Shown here one piece after another: positions 1 to 6,964 of a DNA stretch of 8,913 bases. Below the pieces are notes generated by a model. The model was not told the origin of the DNA. It did not search any database and worked only from the letters and a program-made list of their open reading frames with translations. A program made the translations under genes and the position numbers. Position 1 is the first letter of the stretch; every line of letters begins with the position of its first letter. The DNA comes from CAIJXO01 sp041308645 (GTDB lineage: Bacteria > Patescibacteriota > Minisyncoccia > Phycocordibacterales > GWA1-40-21): contig JBFZBC010000020.1 in NCBI GenBank assembly GCA_041308645.1, positions 1 through 8,913 on the forward strand, read 5' to 3'.

Positions 1-128
1 TTGGTGAAAGAATCTCAATCTTCACCAGTCTGGATCTTCCCAGTGCTCTTTGTTTCACTTATTGTGTCTGTCGTTTGTGACATTCCCAATAAAAATAAAA
101 CAGTTATTAAGCTACACCGACCCCCACA

Positions 129-202
129 GGTAACCAGTTGGACTTGAACCACACACGCCATCATAAAGATGGTGCTCTGCCACTTTGAGCTATATAGTTG
201 CC
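129..202 (-). tRNA. tRNA-like segment (degenerate tRNA or tRNA mimic) inside the L2593 insertion
   Basis: The minus strand shows a good D arm (GCTC at 190-187, loop containing GG, GAGC at 177-174). It also has a T-loop TTCAAGT at 148-142 with the usual spacing to the D arm, and an acceptor-like pairing of GGCAACT (202-196) with GGTTACC (135-129) that has one mismatch. Several things are wrong for a working tRNA. There are extra bases between the acceptor and D stems. The anticodon arm CCATC/GATGG leaves only a 5-nt loop; with a 7-nt loop the stem is imperfect and the anticodon would be TTA. Only three T-stem pairs form, and one extra base separates the T stem from the acceptor. No CCA follows. 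It may be a decayed tRNA copy, a tRNA-like fold within an intron, or less likely a functional tRNA. Confidence 0.4.
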
Positions 203-481
203 ATCAAAAGAACAAATGGAAAACATGTGTGAGGGTTTGGACCTCATATGGACCTTTTCGCTGCCTTCTTTTTTGTTTTACCGTCGCCGATTCCTGTTAT
301 ATAGGAACCGTAATGCGACCAGTTTCAAGTATTGGCAACTAGTAGACCATACAAACCACATGTTTTCGTTTTCCTCAACAAAATTCATAAACTTCCCTCG
401 GTATTATCCTAATAATTCCACCCTTCGCATATTCTGCTCAGGGTAAAATCTTCCAGATTTTACCGATATAAATCAGCTTTT

Positions 482-521
482 ACCCGTTCAAGTTTTCTTT
501 CTTAAGAAAATTTGTTCGGGT
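482..521. repeat. Imperfect palindrome of the CCCG-type family
   Basis: The left arm ACCCGTTCAAGTTTTCT and right arm AAGAAAATTTGTTCGGGT surround a short TC-rich loop. The TTTTCTT/AAGAAAA core and CCCG/CGGG ends match the design of the palindrome at 4155-4198, on the other side of the 23S gene. It lies inside the L2593 insertion. Confidence 0.55.
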
Positions 522-634
522 GGTCAACTATTTTTAAAATAGTCGCCGCCGTGATTTGATTGTTTCTTATCTATTTTATACTTATCACAAAATTACTCAT
601 TTTATAATAAGTTTCTTAAACGAAAATTCTCAAT

Positions 635-744
635 GGGATTCAGACTGTTTAATAGCTTGTAGCTTTTTAGCTTGTAGCTTCTTAGGAATTTCCTAATAAA
701 CTAACTAGCTATCTTGCTAATAAGCTGCTAAACGGTCTGAACCC
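635..744 (-). repeat. Exon-intron inverted repeat at the L2593 junction
   Basis: The 5' exon end (744-732, minus GGGTTCAGACCGT) plus the first insertion bases can pair with 635-651, which on the minus strand reads TAAACAGTCTGAATCCC. The pairing is 10 bp with one bulge, one C-A mismatch, then 5 more pairs, and continues imperfectly through AGCTT-type repeats to a loop near TTAGGAAATTCCTAA (about 682-696). About 110 nt can form one long hairpin whose base is exon sequence. It resembles an over-extended group I P1, but the splice-site U would pair with A rather than the usual G. Confidence 0.7.
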
Positions 745-1393
745 AGCTCGCGTATCTTTTTAATTGGCGAACAGCCAAACCCTTGGGACCTTCTCCAGCC
801 CCAGGATAAGATGAGCCGACATCGAGGTGCCGAACTCCGCCGTCGATATGAACTCTTAGGCGGAACTAGCCTGTTATCCCTAGAGTAGCTTTTGTCCGAT
901 AATCTCCGGCCGCATCTAATGCGAGCCGTCGGTTCACTTTGCTCTGCTTTCGCACCTGTTTGATAAGTACATCTCACAGTCAAGCCAGCTTATGCCAATG
1001 CACTATCGCCACGGTTTCCATTCGCGGCTAGCTGACCTTAATAGACTCCTCCGTTACTTTTTGGGAGGATAGCGCCCCACTAAAACTACCCACCAGATAC
1101 TGTCACCAGGCGTTTTTTCCGCCCAGATTAGAATATATATTTTTAAAGAATGGTATTTCACTGTCGGATCAACCTCCCCCGAAAGAAAAGTCTCAAATCC
1201 TCCCATCTACGCTACGCATCAAAAACATATACTCAATATCAAGTTGTAGTAAAGCTTCTAGGGTCTTTTCGTCTAACTGCAGGTAACCGGCATCTTCACC
1301 GGTATTGTATTTTCACCGAGCGATTCTCCGAGACAGTTGCCCAGACATTACACTATTCAACGCGTCGGAACTTACCCGACAAGGAATTGCGCT

Positions 1394-1636
<243 letters not shown>

Positions 1637-2456
1637 CAGGGCTTACATCGTGCAGCAATATATCTTGCGACATATCACCAACAATGGTTGACCTTCTGGC
1701 ATTGGTCAAGTGTCACCCCCTATACATCCTCTTGCGAGTTCGCAGGGAGCTGTGTTTTTGATAAACAGTTGCCAGGCAGACTTTAGCTGCGGCCCATCCA
1801 CCTTACGGTTTCAGGGCAAGCCATATTCCGAAGTTACGGCTGCTTTTTTGCCGAGTTCCTTGGAGAACTCTCACTCGTTCGCCTTACTCTACTCGAGTTG
1901 ACTACCTGTGTCGGTTTACGGTACGGATTCTATGTATATAAGTTTAGAGACTTTTCTTGGAGGCCTGCTGTGCTTCATTCCCTGAGGCGAACCCCAGAGT
2001 GCTACCTACTTCTTAGATTCATCATTAAAGATAGATCTCCGCATTTTACAGGAAATCATCCTAAAAGCATGTACGCAAATCCAATAATGCGCGAAGCATA
2101 CTAGACCCCGTCATCCCGTCACTATACATAAAAGTCATGGAATATTAACCATGTGTCCATCGGGTGCGGATCTCTCCATTCCCTTAGGCCCGACTAACCC
2201 TTGGCTGATTGACATCGCCAAGGAAACCTTAGTCTTTCGGCGTGCAGGGTTCCCACCTGCATTGCGGTTACTTGTGCCAACATTCTTACTTCAACACGCT
2301 CCACGGTGGCTCACGCCTTCCGCTTCATTGCAGAGTTGAATACTCTCCTACCAGTATATAATTCCGAAGAAAAATATAATCCTCAGTTTCGGTACTATGT
2401 TTAACCCCGATCATCTGCGGCGCGAAATCTCTTAGTGAGTGAGCTGTTACGCTTTC

Positions 2457-2488
<32 letters not shown>

Positions 2489-3003
2489 TCACTGTCAGAG
2501 AAAAATCACCACCTTTAGTGTACTGAACATAGATTTAGGGACCTTAAATTGAGATCCGGGCTGTTTCCCTTTTGACCAATGGAGCTTAGCCCCCACAGTC
2601 TAACTGCCAGACAATTGACTTTAGGTATTCGGAGTTTGATAGGTCTCGCGATGTTTCCACCTGTCGAGACCTTCCAGTGCTCTACCCCCTAAAGGTACAT
2701 CTGACGCTAGCCCAAAAGCTATTTCGGAGAGAACCAGCTATTACCAGGCTCGATTAGCTTTTCACTTCTTACCACAAATCATCGCAGAGAATTGCACAAC
2801 TCTAGCGTTCGGTCCTCCCTCCATCTTTCGATGGGGTTCAACCTGTTCATGGTAAGCTCGCTCTGGTTTCGGGTCTGATAGATACTACATACGCGCTATT
2901 CACACTCGGTTTCCCTATGGCTCCACCCTTAAAGGGCTTAGCCGGCAGTATTTATCAACTCGTTGGCTCATTCTTCAATAGGCACGCGGTGACGGATCGC
3001 ACA

Positions 3004-3235
3004 CTATGTACTATTTTTATTTTGTACTGAGTAGTAGTGCCCAGCTCTCTGACTTTCAGAGGCTGGGCGGTGAATTAGCAATAATGCTCATTATTTCACA
3101 GTCTTCGGCACTCCTCCCCGGCGCTTATTGGTGACAAAATTTAATCACCTCATCGCCTCCCGAAGGTGGTAGGAAGGACCTAAACCAACATCTTTGCTTT
3201 TCCACTACTCAATACAAAATAATAATAACGCACAT
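3004..3235 (-). other. Helix-25 insertion in 23S rRNA (intervening-sequence candidate)
   Basis: In E. coli the segment after GTGGGAGC is a short helix 25. Here its stem (TCGCACA at 2997-3003 with TGTGCGA at 3236-3242) is opened by about 232 nt. The insertion begins with its own long helix (3019-3039 with 3203-3220) and contains a strong hairpin with arms GCCCAGC/GCTGGGC plus CTCTGA/TCAGAG (3039-3068) and other stable stems. Helix 25 is one of the two classic places where bacterial 23S genes carry intervening sequences that RNase III removes, leaving fragmented rRNA. No protein is encoded and I see no group I core. It could equally be a retained expansion segment. Confidence 0.65.
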
Positions 3236-3301
3236 TGTGCGACCCGCTCCCACTCTTTGTAAGTATACGGTTTCAGGTCTATTTCACTGCCCTTACCGGG
3301 C

Positions 3302-3343
<42 letters not shown>

Positions 3344-3941
3344 TCTAAAAATATTTAGCCTTACCGGTTAGTTCCGGCAAATTCTCTCAGGCCATTCGTG
3401 TCCTGAGATACTCAAGATCGACAACAAAGAAGATATTACTGTTTTAATTTACGGGACTATTACCCACTAGGGTCAAGCTTCCCAGCTTGTTCTACTAACA
3501 GAATATTTGTTAACTTCTCTCATATAAATACGAAGTTGTCGCCTTATAACCCCAATCACAAACTCTACACACAACCATTATCTTAAAAAATTAAAAACTA
3601 TTCTCTCCACTTAACGCGGACTAATCGTTCCGAGAATGTTTCTTAATTTTTTAATAAGTTATGTTCACAGTTTGTGATTGGTTTGGGCTGTTTCGTTTTC
3701 GCTCGCCACTACTCACGAAATGTTGTCCTTGCGGACTTTGTTTTATTTTCCTCCTGGTACTGAAATGTTTTACTTCCCAGGGTATGCTCCACACATCAAG
3801 TGTGTGATTACCGTCGAAACGGCAGGGTTACCCCATTCGGAAATCTCCGGATCAAAGGTTGCTAGGCACCTCCCCGAAGCTTATCGCAGCTACGCTACGT
3901 CCTTCATCGCTTTTTAGAGCCAAGGCATCCACCATATACTC

Positions 3942-3966
3942 TTAAATTTCCTATTAGGAAATTTAA
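3942..3966. repeat. 25-nt perfect palindrome at the 5' border of 23S
   Basis: TTAAATTTCCTA (3942-3953) and TAGGAAATTTAA (3955-3966) are exact inverse complements around one central T. It sits immediately upstream of the conserved 23S start and would form a local hairpin in the precursor, possibly a processing site. A related TTAGGAAATTCCTAA occurs in the L2593 insertion (about 682-696). Confidence 0.7.
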
Positions 3967-3980
3967 AAACCACAATCTTT

Positions 3981-4007
3981 ACCCGACCAAATATTATTTG
4001 GGCGGGT
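3981..4007. repeat. Palindrome copy A (ACCCGACCAAAT / ATTTGGGCGGGT)
   Basis: The 12-nt arms pair with one A-G mismatch around the loop ATT. Both arms are base-for-base identical to those at 4209-4236. On the plus strand it is followed by six T, so it would look like a plus-strand terminator, but no plus-strand gene ends here. On the minus strand it lies in the 23S leader. Confidence 0.75.
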
Positions 4008-4154
4008 TTTTTACTCTTCCCAAATTCGCTTAACGCTCATTTGCTCAGAGTGAAAATACTTTACCCTGCACCGTATGGTGCGGGGTTAATCTTAATCCGT
4101 TGCTTAAAATTAATTTACACGCGGGCAAATAAATTTATACAACGTACTTTTTTT

Positions 4155-4198
4155 ACCCGCCCGAGTTTTCTTATGAAAGAAAATTCATTCGGGCAGGC
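4155..4198. repeat. Palindrome copy C (GCCCGA...TCGGGC with TTTTCTT/AAGAAAA core)
   Basis: The GCCCGA (4159-4164) and TTTTCTT (4166-4172) segments pair with AAGAAAA (4177-4183) and TCGGGC (4189-4194), with unpaired bases on the right arm. Its right flank TTCGGGCAGGCTTTT recurs at 6954-6968, where the rplJ gene ends, so the element is a scattered family. Confidence 0.65.
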
Positions 4199-4208
4199 TT
4201 TTACCTTG

Positions 4209-4236
4209 ACCCGACCAAATTCTCATTTGGGCGGGT
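4209..4236. repeat. Palindrome copy B, arms identical to copy A
   Basis: The arms ACCCGACCAAAT and ATTTGGGCGGGT are the same as at 3981-4007, but the loop is TCTC instead of ATT. Identical arms with different loops and flanks point to a repeated element or copy conversion rather than chance. Confidence 0.75.
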
Positions 4237-4432
4237 TGTTCCACCTTCAACGTCTTGAAAAGACCCAATGGTTAAATTGGAGCGTTGCGATGGGATGGAT
4301 TTTTCAAACATCATTCGTTCTGAATTAAAAATCCGCTCGTTGGAGCGGTAGAGTGAGACAACATCTAAAAGACGCTGACTACTTTTTCCGCTTCTTTAAG
4401 TTGATTTTTATAAACATATCTGTGTAGAAACT

Positions 4433-4460
4433 AGTATATATGAAATCAAAAATAATGCAA
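4433..4460 (-). promoter_or_regulatory. Candidate promoter for the 23S transcript
   Basis: On the minus strand TTGCAT (4460-4455) and TATACT (4438-4433) are 16 nt apart, resembling sigma-70 boxes. It would give a leader of about 490 nt before 23S. A second candidate is TTGAAA (4733-4728) with GATAAT (4709-4704), spacing 18. The region is AT-rich, so both could be chance. Confidence 0.25.
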
Positions 4461-4499
4461 GCGAAATTAATGAGTGGTTATCCACGACTATTATTTCGC
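4461..4499. repeat. Imperfect hairpin GCGAAAT...ATTTCGC
   Basis: GCGAAATTAATGAGTGG (4461-4477) and its imperfect inverse complement ending at 4499 surround a short TTAT loop, with an inner GTGG/CCAC stem. It lies just upstream of the candidate -35 box on the minus strand. It might be an operator or part of a structured RNA. Function unknown. Confidence 0.45.
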
Positions 4500-4839
4500 G
4501 CCGTCCCGCACCAATTTTACTCAAACTCACCATAAGCAAAAAACTATACATTCCATGGTAAAATCTAGCAATTATATATATAAAACCTCTCTAAAATTTG
4601 GTGCTGGGGCAAGTGTTTTTCCCTCTTTCTTTCATTTTCCTCTATTTCCCCTCTAGAACAGCCATTTCACTATATCCAGTAGCATTTTCACAAAATATCA
4701 TTAATTATCAACATATTTTTACATTACTTTCAATTTTAAATTACTGAAATTTACTCTTTCAAAATGATTTCTAAACAAACTTCCATTTACTTTTTATCAC
4801 CTTCCTTTATTTCCTTTCGTGATATCCTTTTTTGTCATT

Positions 4840-4876
4840 AAAAATAGCCCTGAGGGAAACCCTCAGGGCTATTTTT
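4840..4876. terminator. Bidirectional intrinsic terminator
   Basis: A perfect 17-bp stem (AAAAATAGCCCTGAGGG, 4840-4856, with 4860-4876) has a 3-nt loop and T-runs on both strands. On the minus strand it lies 30 nt after the stop codon of the membrane protein gene ending at 4907 and should end that transcript, insulating the 23S region. Confidence 0.9.
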
Positions 4877-4906
4877 AAAACTAAATTTAATTAGAAATTA
4901 ATTAAA

Positions 4907-5596
4907 TTATTTGTGACTAATTTCTTCTTTTACTTTCTCAAGATATCGAGCGGCAGCTTCCTTTCCTCCAAGACCAAAGGATAAACCTAAGGCTATGGAA
5001 ATAGCGGCAATGATACCTATAAATAATGGCTGAATAAAACTATTTAGAATTGACAACTGAGTCAAAACAGCCATAAAAGCAAAAATCCAAATTGCCCACT
5101 TGGTGATTACTCCTAAAACATGAGCTGATGAAATATTTGCAGCCTTTGCACTACTAACAACAACTTTCTGGACTGCCTCAGCGACGACAACAGCAATTAA
5201 AATCATCAAAGCAGCAACAATCACTTGTGGCAAGTAACCAAGAACAACTTCACTTAAATATGAAGTTACAGTCTTAAGACCTAGAATCTCAAGAGAAGCG
5301 ACAAAAGTAGCTACAATTATAAACCATTTGACCAAGCCACCAATAAAGTGACCGGAGTTTAATTGTAATCCACCTTTTTCAACAACTTTATCAAAGCCAG
5401 CACCAGCTAAAGCAGTGTCGAGTTTGACGGTCTTTATAATTTGAGAAGTTAATCTTCCTAAAATAACAGCAATCAACCAACCAACAAGAAAAAGAACAAC
5501 CGCTGCTAAGAAATTAGGAATAAAACTGATGACACCTACCCACATATCTTGGAATGATGACTTAAGAACATCCCCCCAGGTATAAACATTTGACAT
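4907..5596 (-). CDS. Small membrane protein of the MscS-associated TM-helix family
   Basis: The protein has 229 residues and about five hydrophobic segments, roughly at residues 20-46, 84-106, 118-142, 160-182 and 186-207. Two related stretches, FIPNFLAAVVLFLVGWLIAV and YLPQVIVAALMILIAVVVAE, fit the conserved TM-helix repeat (Pfam PF05552) found at the N-terminus of some mechanosensitive channels and in CmpX-like proteins. The end, GLSFGLGGKEAAARYLEKV, resembles the pore-lining end of MscS-type helices, but the large cytoplasmic beta domain of MscS is missing. It probably sits in the inner membrane. Channel activity or a role in envelope stress is inference only. It starts with ATG and has no clear Shine-Dalgarno; the 5' leader is AT-rich with a small hairpin (about 5616-5632). 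It has its own promoter at 5703-5732 and a strong terminator after the stop. No frameshift or truncation is seen. Confidence 0.85.
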   Translation of the reverse strand: MSNVYTWGDVLKSSFQDMWVGVISFIPNFLAAVVLFLVGWLIAVILGRLTSQIIKTVKLDTALAGAGFDKVVEKGGLQLNSGHFIGGLVKWFIIVATFVASLEILGLKTVTSYLSEVVLGYLPQVIVAALMILIAVVVAEAVQKVVVSSAKAANISSAHVLGVITKWAIWIFAFMAVLTQLSILNSFIQPLFIGIIAAISIALGLSFGLGGKEAAARYLEKVKEEISHK

Positions 5597-5702
5597 ATTA
5601 AATTATTTTTTTAATCTCTTTTAAAAAGAGAAGTTATTATTAATGTTAAAACAATAAACTAACAATAAGGAAATTTAGTTCGACCTTTCCTTTTATACTA
5701 TC

Positions 5703-5732
5703 ATTATATCATAGAGTGAGTTTAAAGCTCAA
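5703..5732 (-). promoter_or_regulatory. Promoter of the TM-helix membrane protein gene
   Basis: On the minus strand TTGAGC (5732-5727) and a perfect TATAAT (5708-5703) are 18 nt apart. Transcription would start near 5696, about 100 nt before the start codon at 5596. It lies just after the stop of the upstream gene, for which I see no terminator, so readthrough is also possible. Confidence 0.55.
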
Positions 5733-5746
5733 GTGACAAGAATACA

Positions 5747-6373
5747 TTAAGAAAGCCTGAGATTTAGCCTGTCAAGGAGTTTCTGGTGTGGATAATCTAA
5801 AATATCTCTAACCAATTTATCATAAACTCCCAAGCGATACTGAAAATCTGATGTCTCAAATGAAGCAAATATAAGCTCTTTACCAATCTCAGCTTCCATA
5901 ACCTTTACAATCCGGTTAATTGAAGACCGTTTGAGATTATCCCCAACTATTAGCAAATCCACTCGACTATCAGAATTTTGGATAAAAACACCAGCTACCA
6001 GCACCATTTTAAGCTTACCAACACTAGATAATCTTCTTAAAATTTCCTCCTTCCTTAAAGGTCTAATATTAATCAAAAGATTTTTTAAAGGTGATAAATA
6101 TTCAAAACTTTTATCTAAATACCAGCCAGTAATTTTCTTTTTAATAGTAAATATTTTTTTACGTCTTTTGACCTCAAACCGCTGGTTAATAATACGGCTT
6201 TTTATCATTTTAGCTTTATGTAAAATATCTAGCTCGGACTTAGCTTCCTTCTTTGATATTTTTGCCTTATTAATAATCTGTTCGAAAGAAAAATGCGTAT
6301 CAGGATTAAAAAGAAACAAGCGCATAACTTTCACTCTGGCTGCTCCATGAAATATTTTGCTAAGGGTTTCCAT
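5747..6373 (-). CDS. Winged-helix protein with degenerate nucleotidyltransferase-like domain
   Basis: The protein has 208 residues from ATG at 6373. A TTG eight codons upstream (6397) is in frame, but it overlaps the AAAAGGAGT ribosome site, so I reject it. Residues about 1-85 look like a winged helix: a helix-turn-helix around FSFEQIINKAKISKKEAKSE and a basic wing (VKRRKKIFTIKKK). Residues about 115-190 resemble a minimal nucleotidyltransferase fold, with VAGVF then SDSRVDLLIVGD standing where active enzymes have a GS motif and SDxDLLV. The GS is absent, so it is probably not catalytic. Such HTH-nucleotidyltransferase-like proteins are, to my knowledge, common in Patescibacteria and archaea. 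The C-terminus is basic and helical (YDKLVRDILDYPHQKLLDRL). It lies just after the rplL terminator, so it is probably transcribed separately. It is likely a DNA-binding regulator, but the target is unknown. Confidence 0.75.
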   Translation of the reverse strand: METLSKIFHGAARVKVMRLFLFNPDTHFSFEQIINKAKISKKEAKSELDILHKAKMIKSRIINQRFEVKRRKKIFTIKKKITGWYLDKSFEYLSPLKNLLINIRPLRKEEILRRLSSVGKLKMVLVAGVFIQNSDSRVDLLIVGDNLKRSSINRIVKVMEAEIGKELIFASFETSDFQYRLGVYDKLVRDILDYPHQKLLDRLNLRLS

Positions 6374-6385
6374 CTTTCTAATACT

Positions 6386-6394
6386 ACTCCTTTT
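6386..6394 (-). promoter_or_regulatory. Ribosome binding site that sets the start of the winged-helix gene
   Basis: AAAAGGAGT lies about 12 nt before ATG at 6373. It is the clearest Shine-Dalgarno in the window; most other starts here have weak ones. It overlaps the alternative TTG-start reading and decides against it. A TATAAA box (about 6399-6404) just upstream could be a -10 element, but no good -35 partners it. Confidence 0.65.
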
Positions 6395-6420
6395 CAAAAT
6401 TTATAAAAGAGTTGACAAAC

Positions 6421-6459
6421 AACTAAAAAAACTCCAGAATTTCCGGAGTTTTTTAGTTT
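6421..6459 (-). terminator. Intrinsic terminator after rplL
   Basis: AACTAAAAAAACTCC (6421-6435) pairs with GGAGTTTTTTAGTT (6445-6458) around a short loop. The minus-strand transcript carries seven U after the CTCC/GGAG stem. It lies about 20 nt after the rplL stop codon and should end the rplJ-rplL unit. T-runs on both sides make it potentially bidirectional. Confidence 0.85.
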
Positions 6460-6476
6460 CAAATCTTTGATTAAGA

Positions 6477-6866
6477 TTATTTCAAAGTTACCTTACCACC
6501 AGCCGCTTCAATCTTCTTCTTCAAATCATTTGCCTCTTCTTTCTTCATACCTTCCTTCATCATAATAGGAGCACCGTCAACCATATCTTTAGCTTCCTTT
6601 AATCCTAGACCCATAGCTTCTTTGACTACCTTGATCACAGCAATTTTTTGAGCACCACCATCAGTTAGCTCAACGTTAAGGGTTGATTTTTCTTCACCCG
6701 CTTCTACAGCAACAGCTGGACCAGCGACGGCTACAGCCGCAGCTGAAACTCCAAACTTCTTCTCGAATAATTTTACAAGTTCGTTTAAGTCAAGAACTGA
6801 CATTTTCTCAATGCTCTCTACAATATCCTTGAACTTTGCAGGAACTTCTACTTTTACTTCATCCAT
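6477..6866 (-). CDS. rplL: 50S ribosomal protein L7/L12
   Basis: The stalk protein is present as dimers on L10 and recruits and stimulates translation GTPases such as EF-Tu and EF-G. Its 129 residues are close to the usual 120-130. Residues about 5-40 form the dimerisation domain (VLDLNELVKLFEKKFGVS). An Ala/Val-rich hinge follows (about 41-58, AAAVAVAGPAVAVEAGEE). The C-terminal domain carries the conserved factor-binding stretch IAVIKVVKEAMGLGLKEAKD (about 75-94) and ends EAAGGKVTLK. It lies 82 nt after rplJ in an AT-rich spacer with only a weak ACAGG next to the ATG, so translation may be leaderless-like or rely on low structure. A terminator follows. No rpoB follows, unlike the rplKAJL-rpoBC order of many bacteria. 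Confidence 0.98.
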   Translation of the reverse strand: MDEVKVEVPAKFKDIVESIEKMSVLDLNELVKLFEKKFGVSAAAVAVAGPAVAVEAGEEKSTLNVELTDGGAQKIAVIKVVKEAMGLGLKEAKDMVDGAPIMMKEGMKKEEANDLKKKIEAAGGKVTLK

Positions 6867-6938
6867 CCTGTTAGAGATTTAATGTTATTTGTTGGCACTA
6901 AATCTATAATTATAATTAATAATAATTTAAACTGTCTT

Positions 6939-6964
6939 CCCGCCCATCTTATGTTCGGGCAGGC
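6939..6964. repeat. Palindrome copy E across the rplJ stop codon
   Basis: CCCGCCC (6939-6945) pairs with GGGCAGG (6957-6963) with one mismatch, and the rplJ stop (6949-6951) lies in its loop. The segment TTCGGGCAGGCTTTT matches copy C at 4188-4202. The repeat supplies the last few codons of L10 (Pro-Ala-Arg-Thr). Confidence 0.6.

Larger units (their letters stand above)
1..731 (-). other. Large insertion in 23S at the L2593 site (probable intron, class undetermined, runs off left edge)
   Basis: On the minus strand, 23S similarity stops after GACCGT (737-732), equivalent to E. coli position 2593. The expected continuation CGTGAGACAG does not appear anywhere to the left, so at least 731 nt are inserted. 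L2593 is a known group I intron site, used by the Chlamydomonas chloroplast intron that encodes I-CreI. No reading frame of useful length is present on the minus strand, so the visible part encodes no homing endonuclease. Visible structure includes a long helix pairing the 5' exon with 635-651, a 10-bp hairpin at 442-464, a palindrome at 482-521 and a tRNA-like segment at 129-202. A weak internal-guide candidate, GTGGTTTG (minus, 359-352), could pair with exon CAGACCGT with U-G at the splice site, but it is far from that site. I could not find a convincing group I P7 pair; it may lie outside the window. Insertion is clear, intron class is not. Confidence 0.75.
4013..4839. other. Long non-coding region upstream of 23S
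   Basis: No reading frame here has codon use, length or a ribosome site that I trust on either strand. No 16S rRNA, tRNA, RNase P RNA, tmRNA or SRP RNA signature is visible. It holds hairpins at 4064-4085 (9 bp with GTAT loop), 4268-4283, 4332-4347 and 4461-4499, plus palindrome copies B and C. On the minus strand it would be the promoter and leader of the 23S transcript. An unrecognised structured RNA is possible. Confidence 0.6.

Noticed and set aside
330..445. Possible 5S rRNA on the minus strand (ATACCGAGGGAAGTTTATG recalls the 5S core)
   Set aside because: The CCGAAC loop is shortened, no closing 5'-3' helix is found, and the segment lies inside an insertion before the end of 23S. Chance similarity is more likely.
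198..446. Plus-strand open frame of 82 codons
   Set aside because: It overlaps the tRNA-like segment and the 23S insertion, has low-complexity composition, no ribosome site and no recognisable domain.
3981..4012. Plus-strand terminator (hairpin plus six T)
   Set aside because: No plus-strand gene precedes it, and the same arms recur at 4209-4236 without a T-run, so I list it as a repeat.
3981..4236. CRISPR-like array from the recurring palindromes
   Set aside because: Only two exact copies occur about 200 nt apart, with no regular spacing and no cas genes.
4041..4656. Two plus-strand open frames upstream of 23S
   Set aside because: They run through palindromic repeats, show no protein-like pattern and no Shine-Dalgarno.
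5931..6350. Plus-strand open frame of 139 codons
   Set aside because: It is antisense to the winged-helix gene, which has a good ribosome site and recognisable domains.
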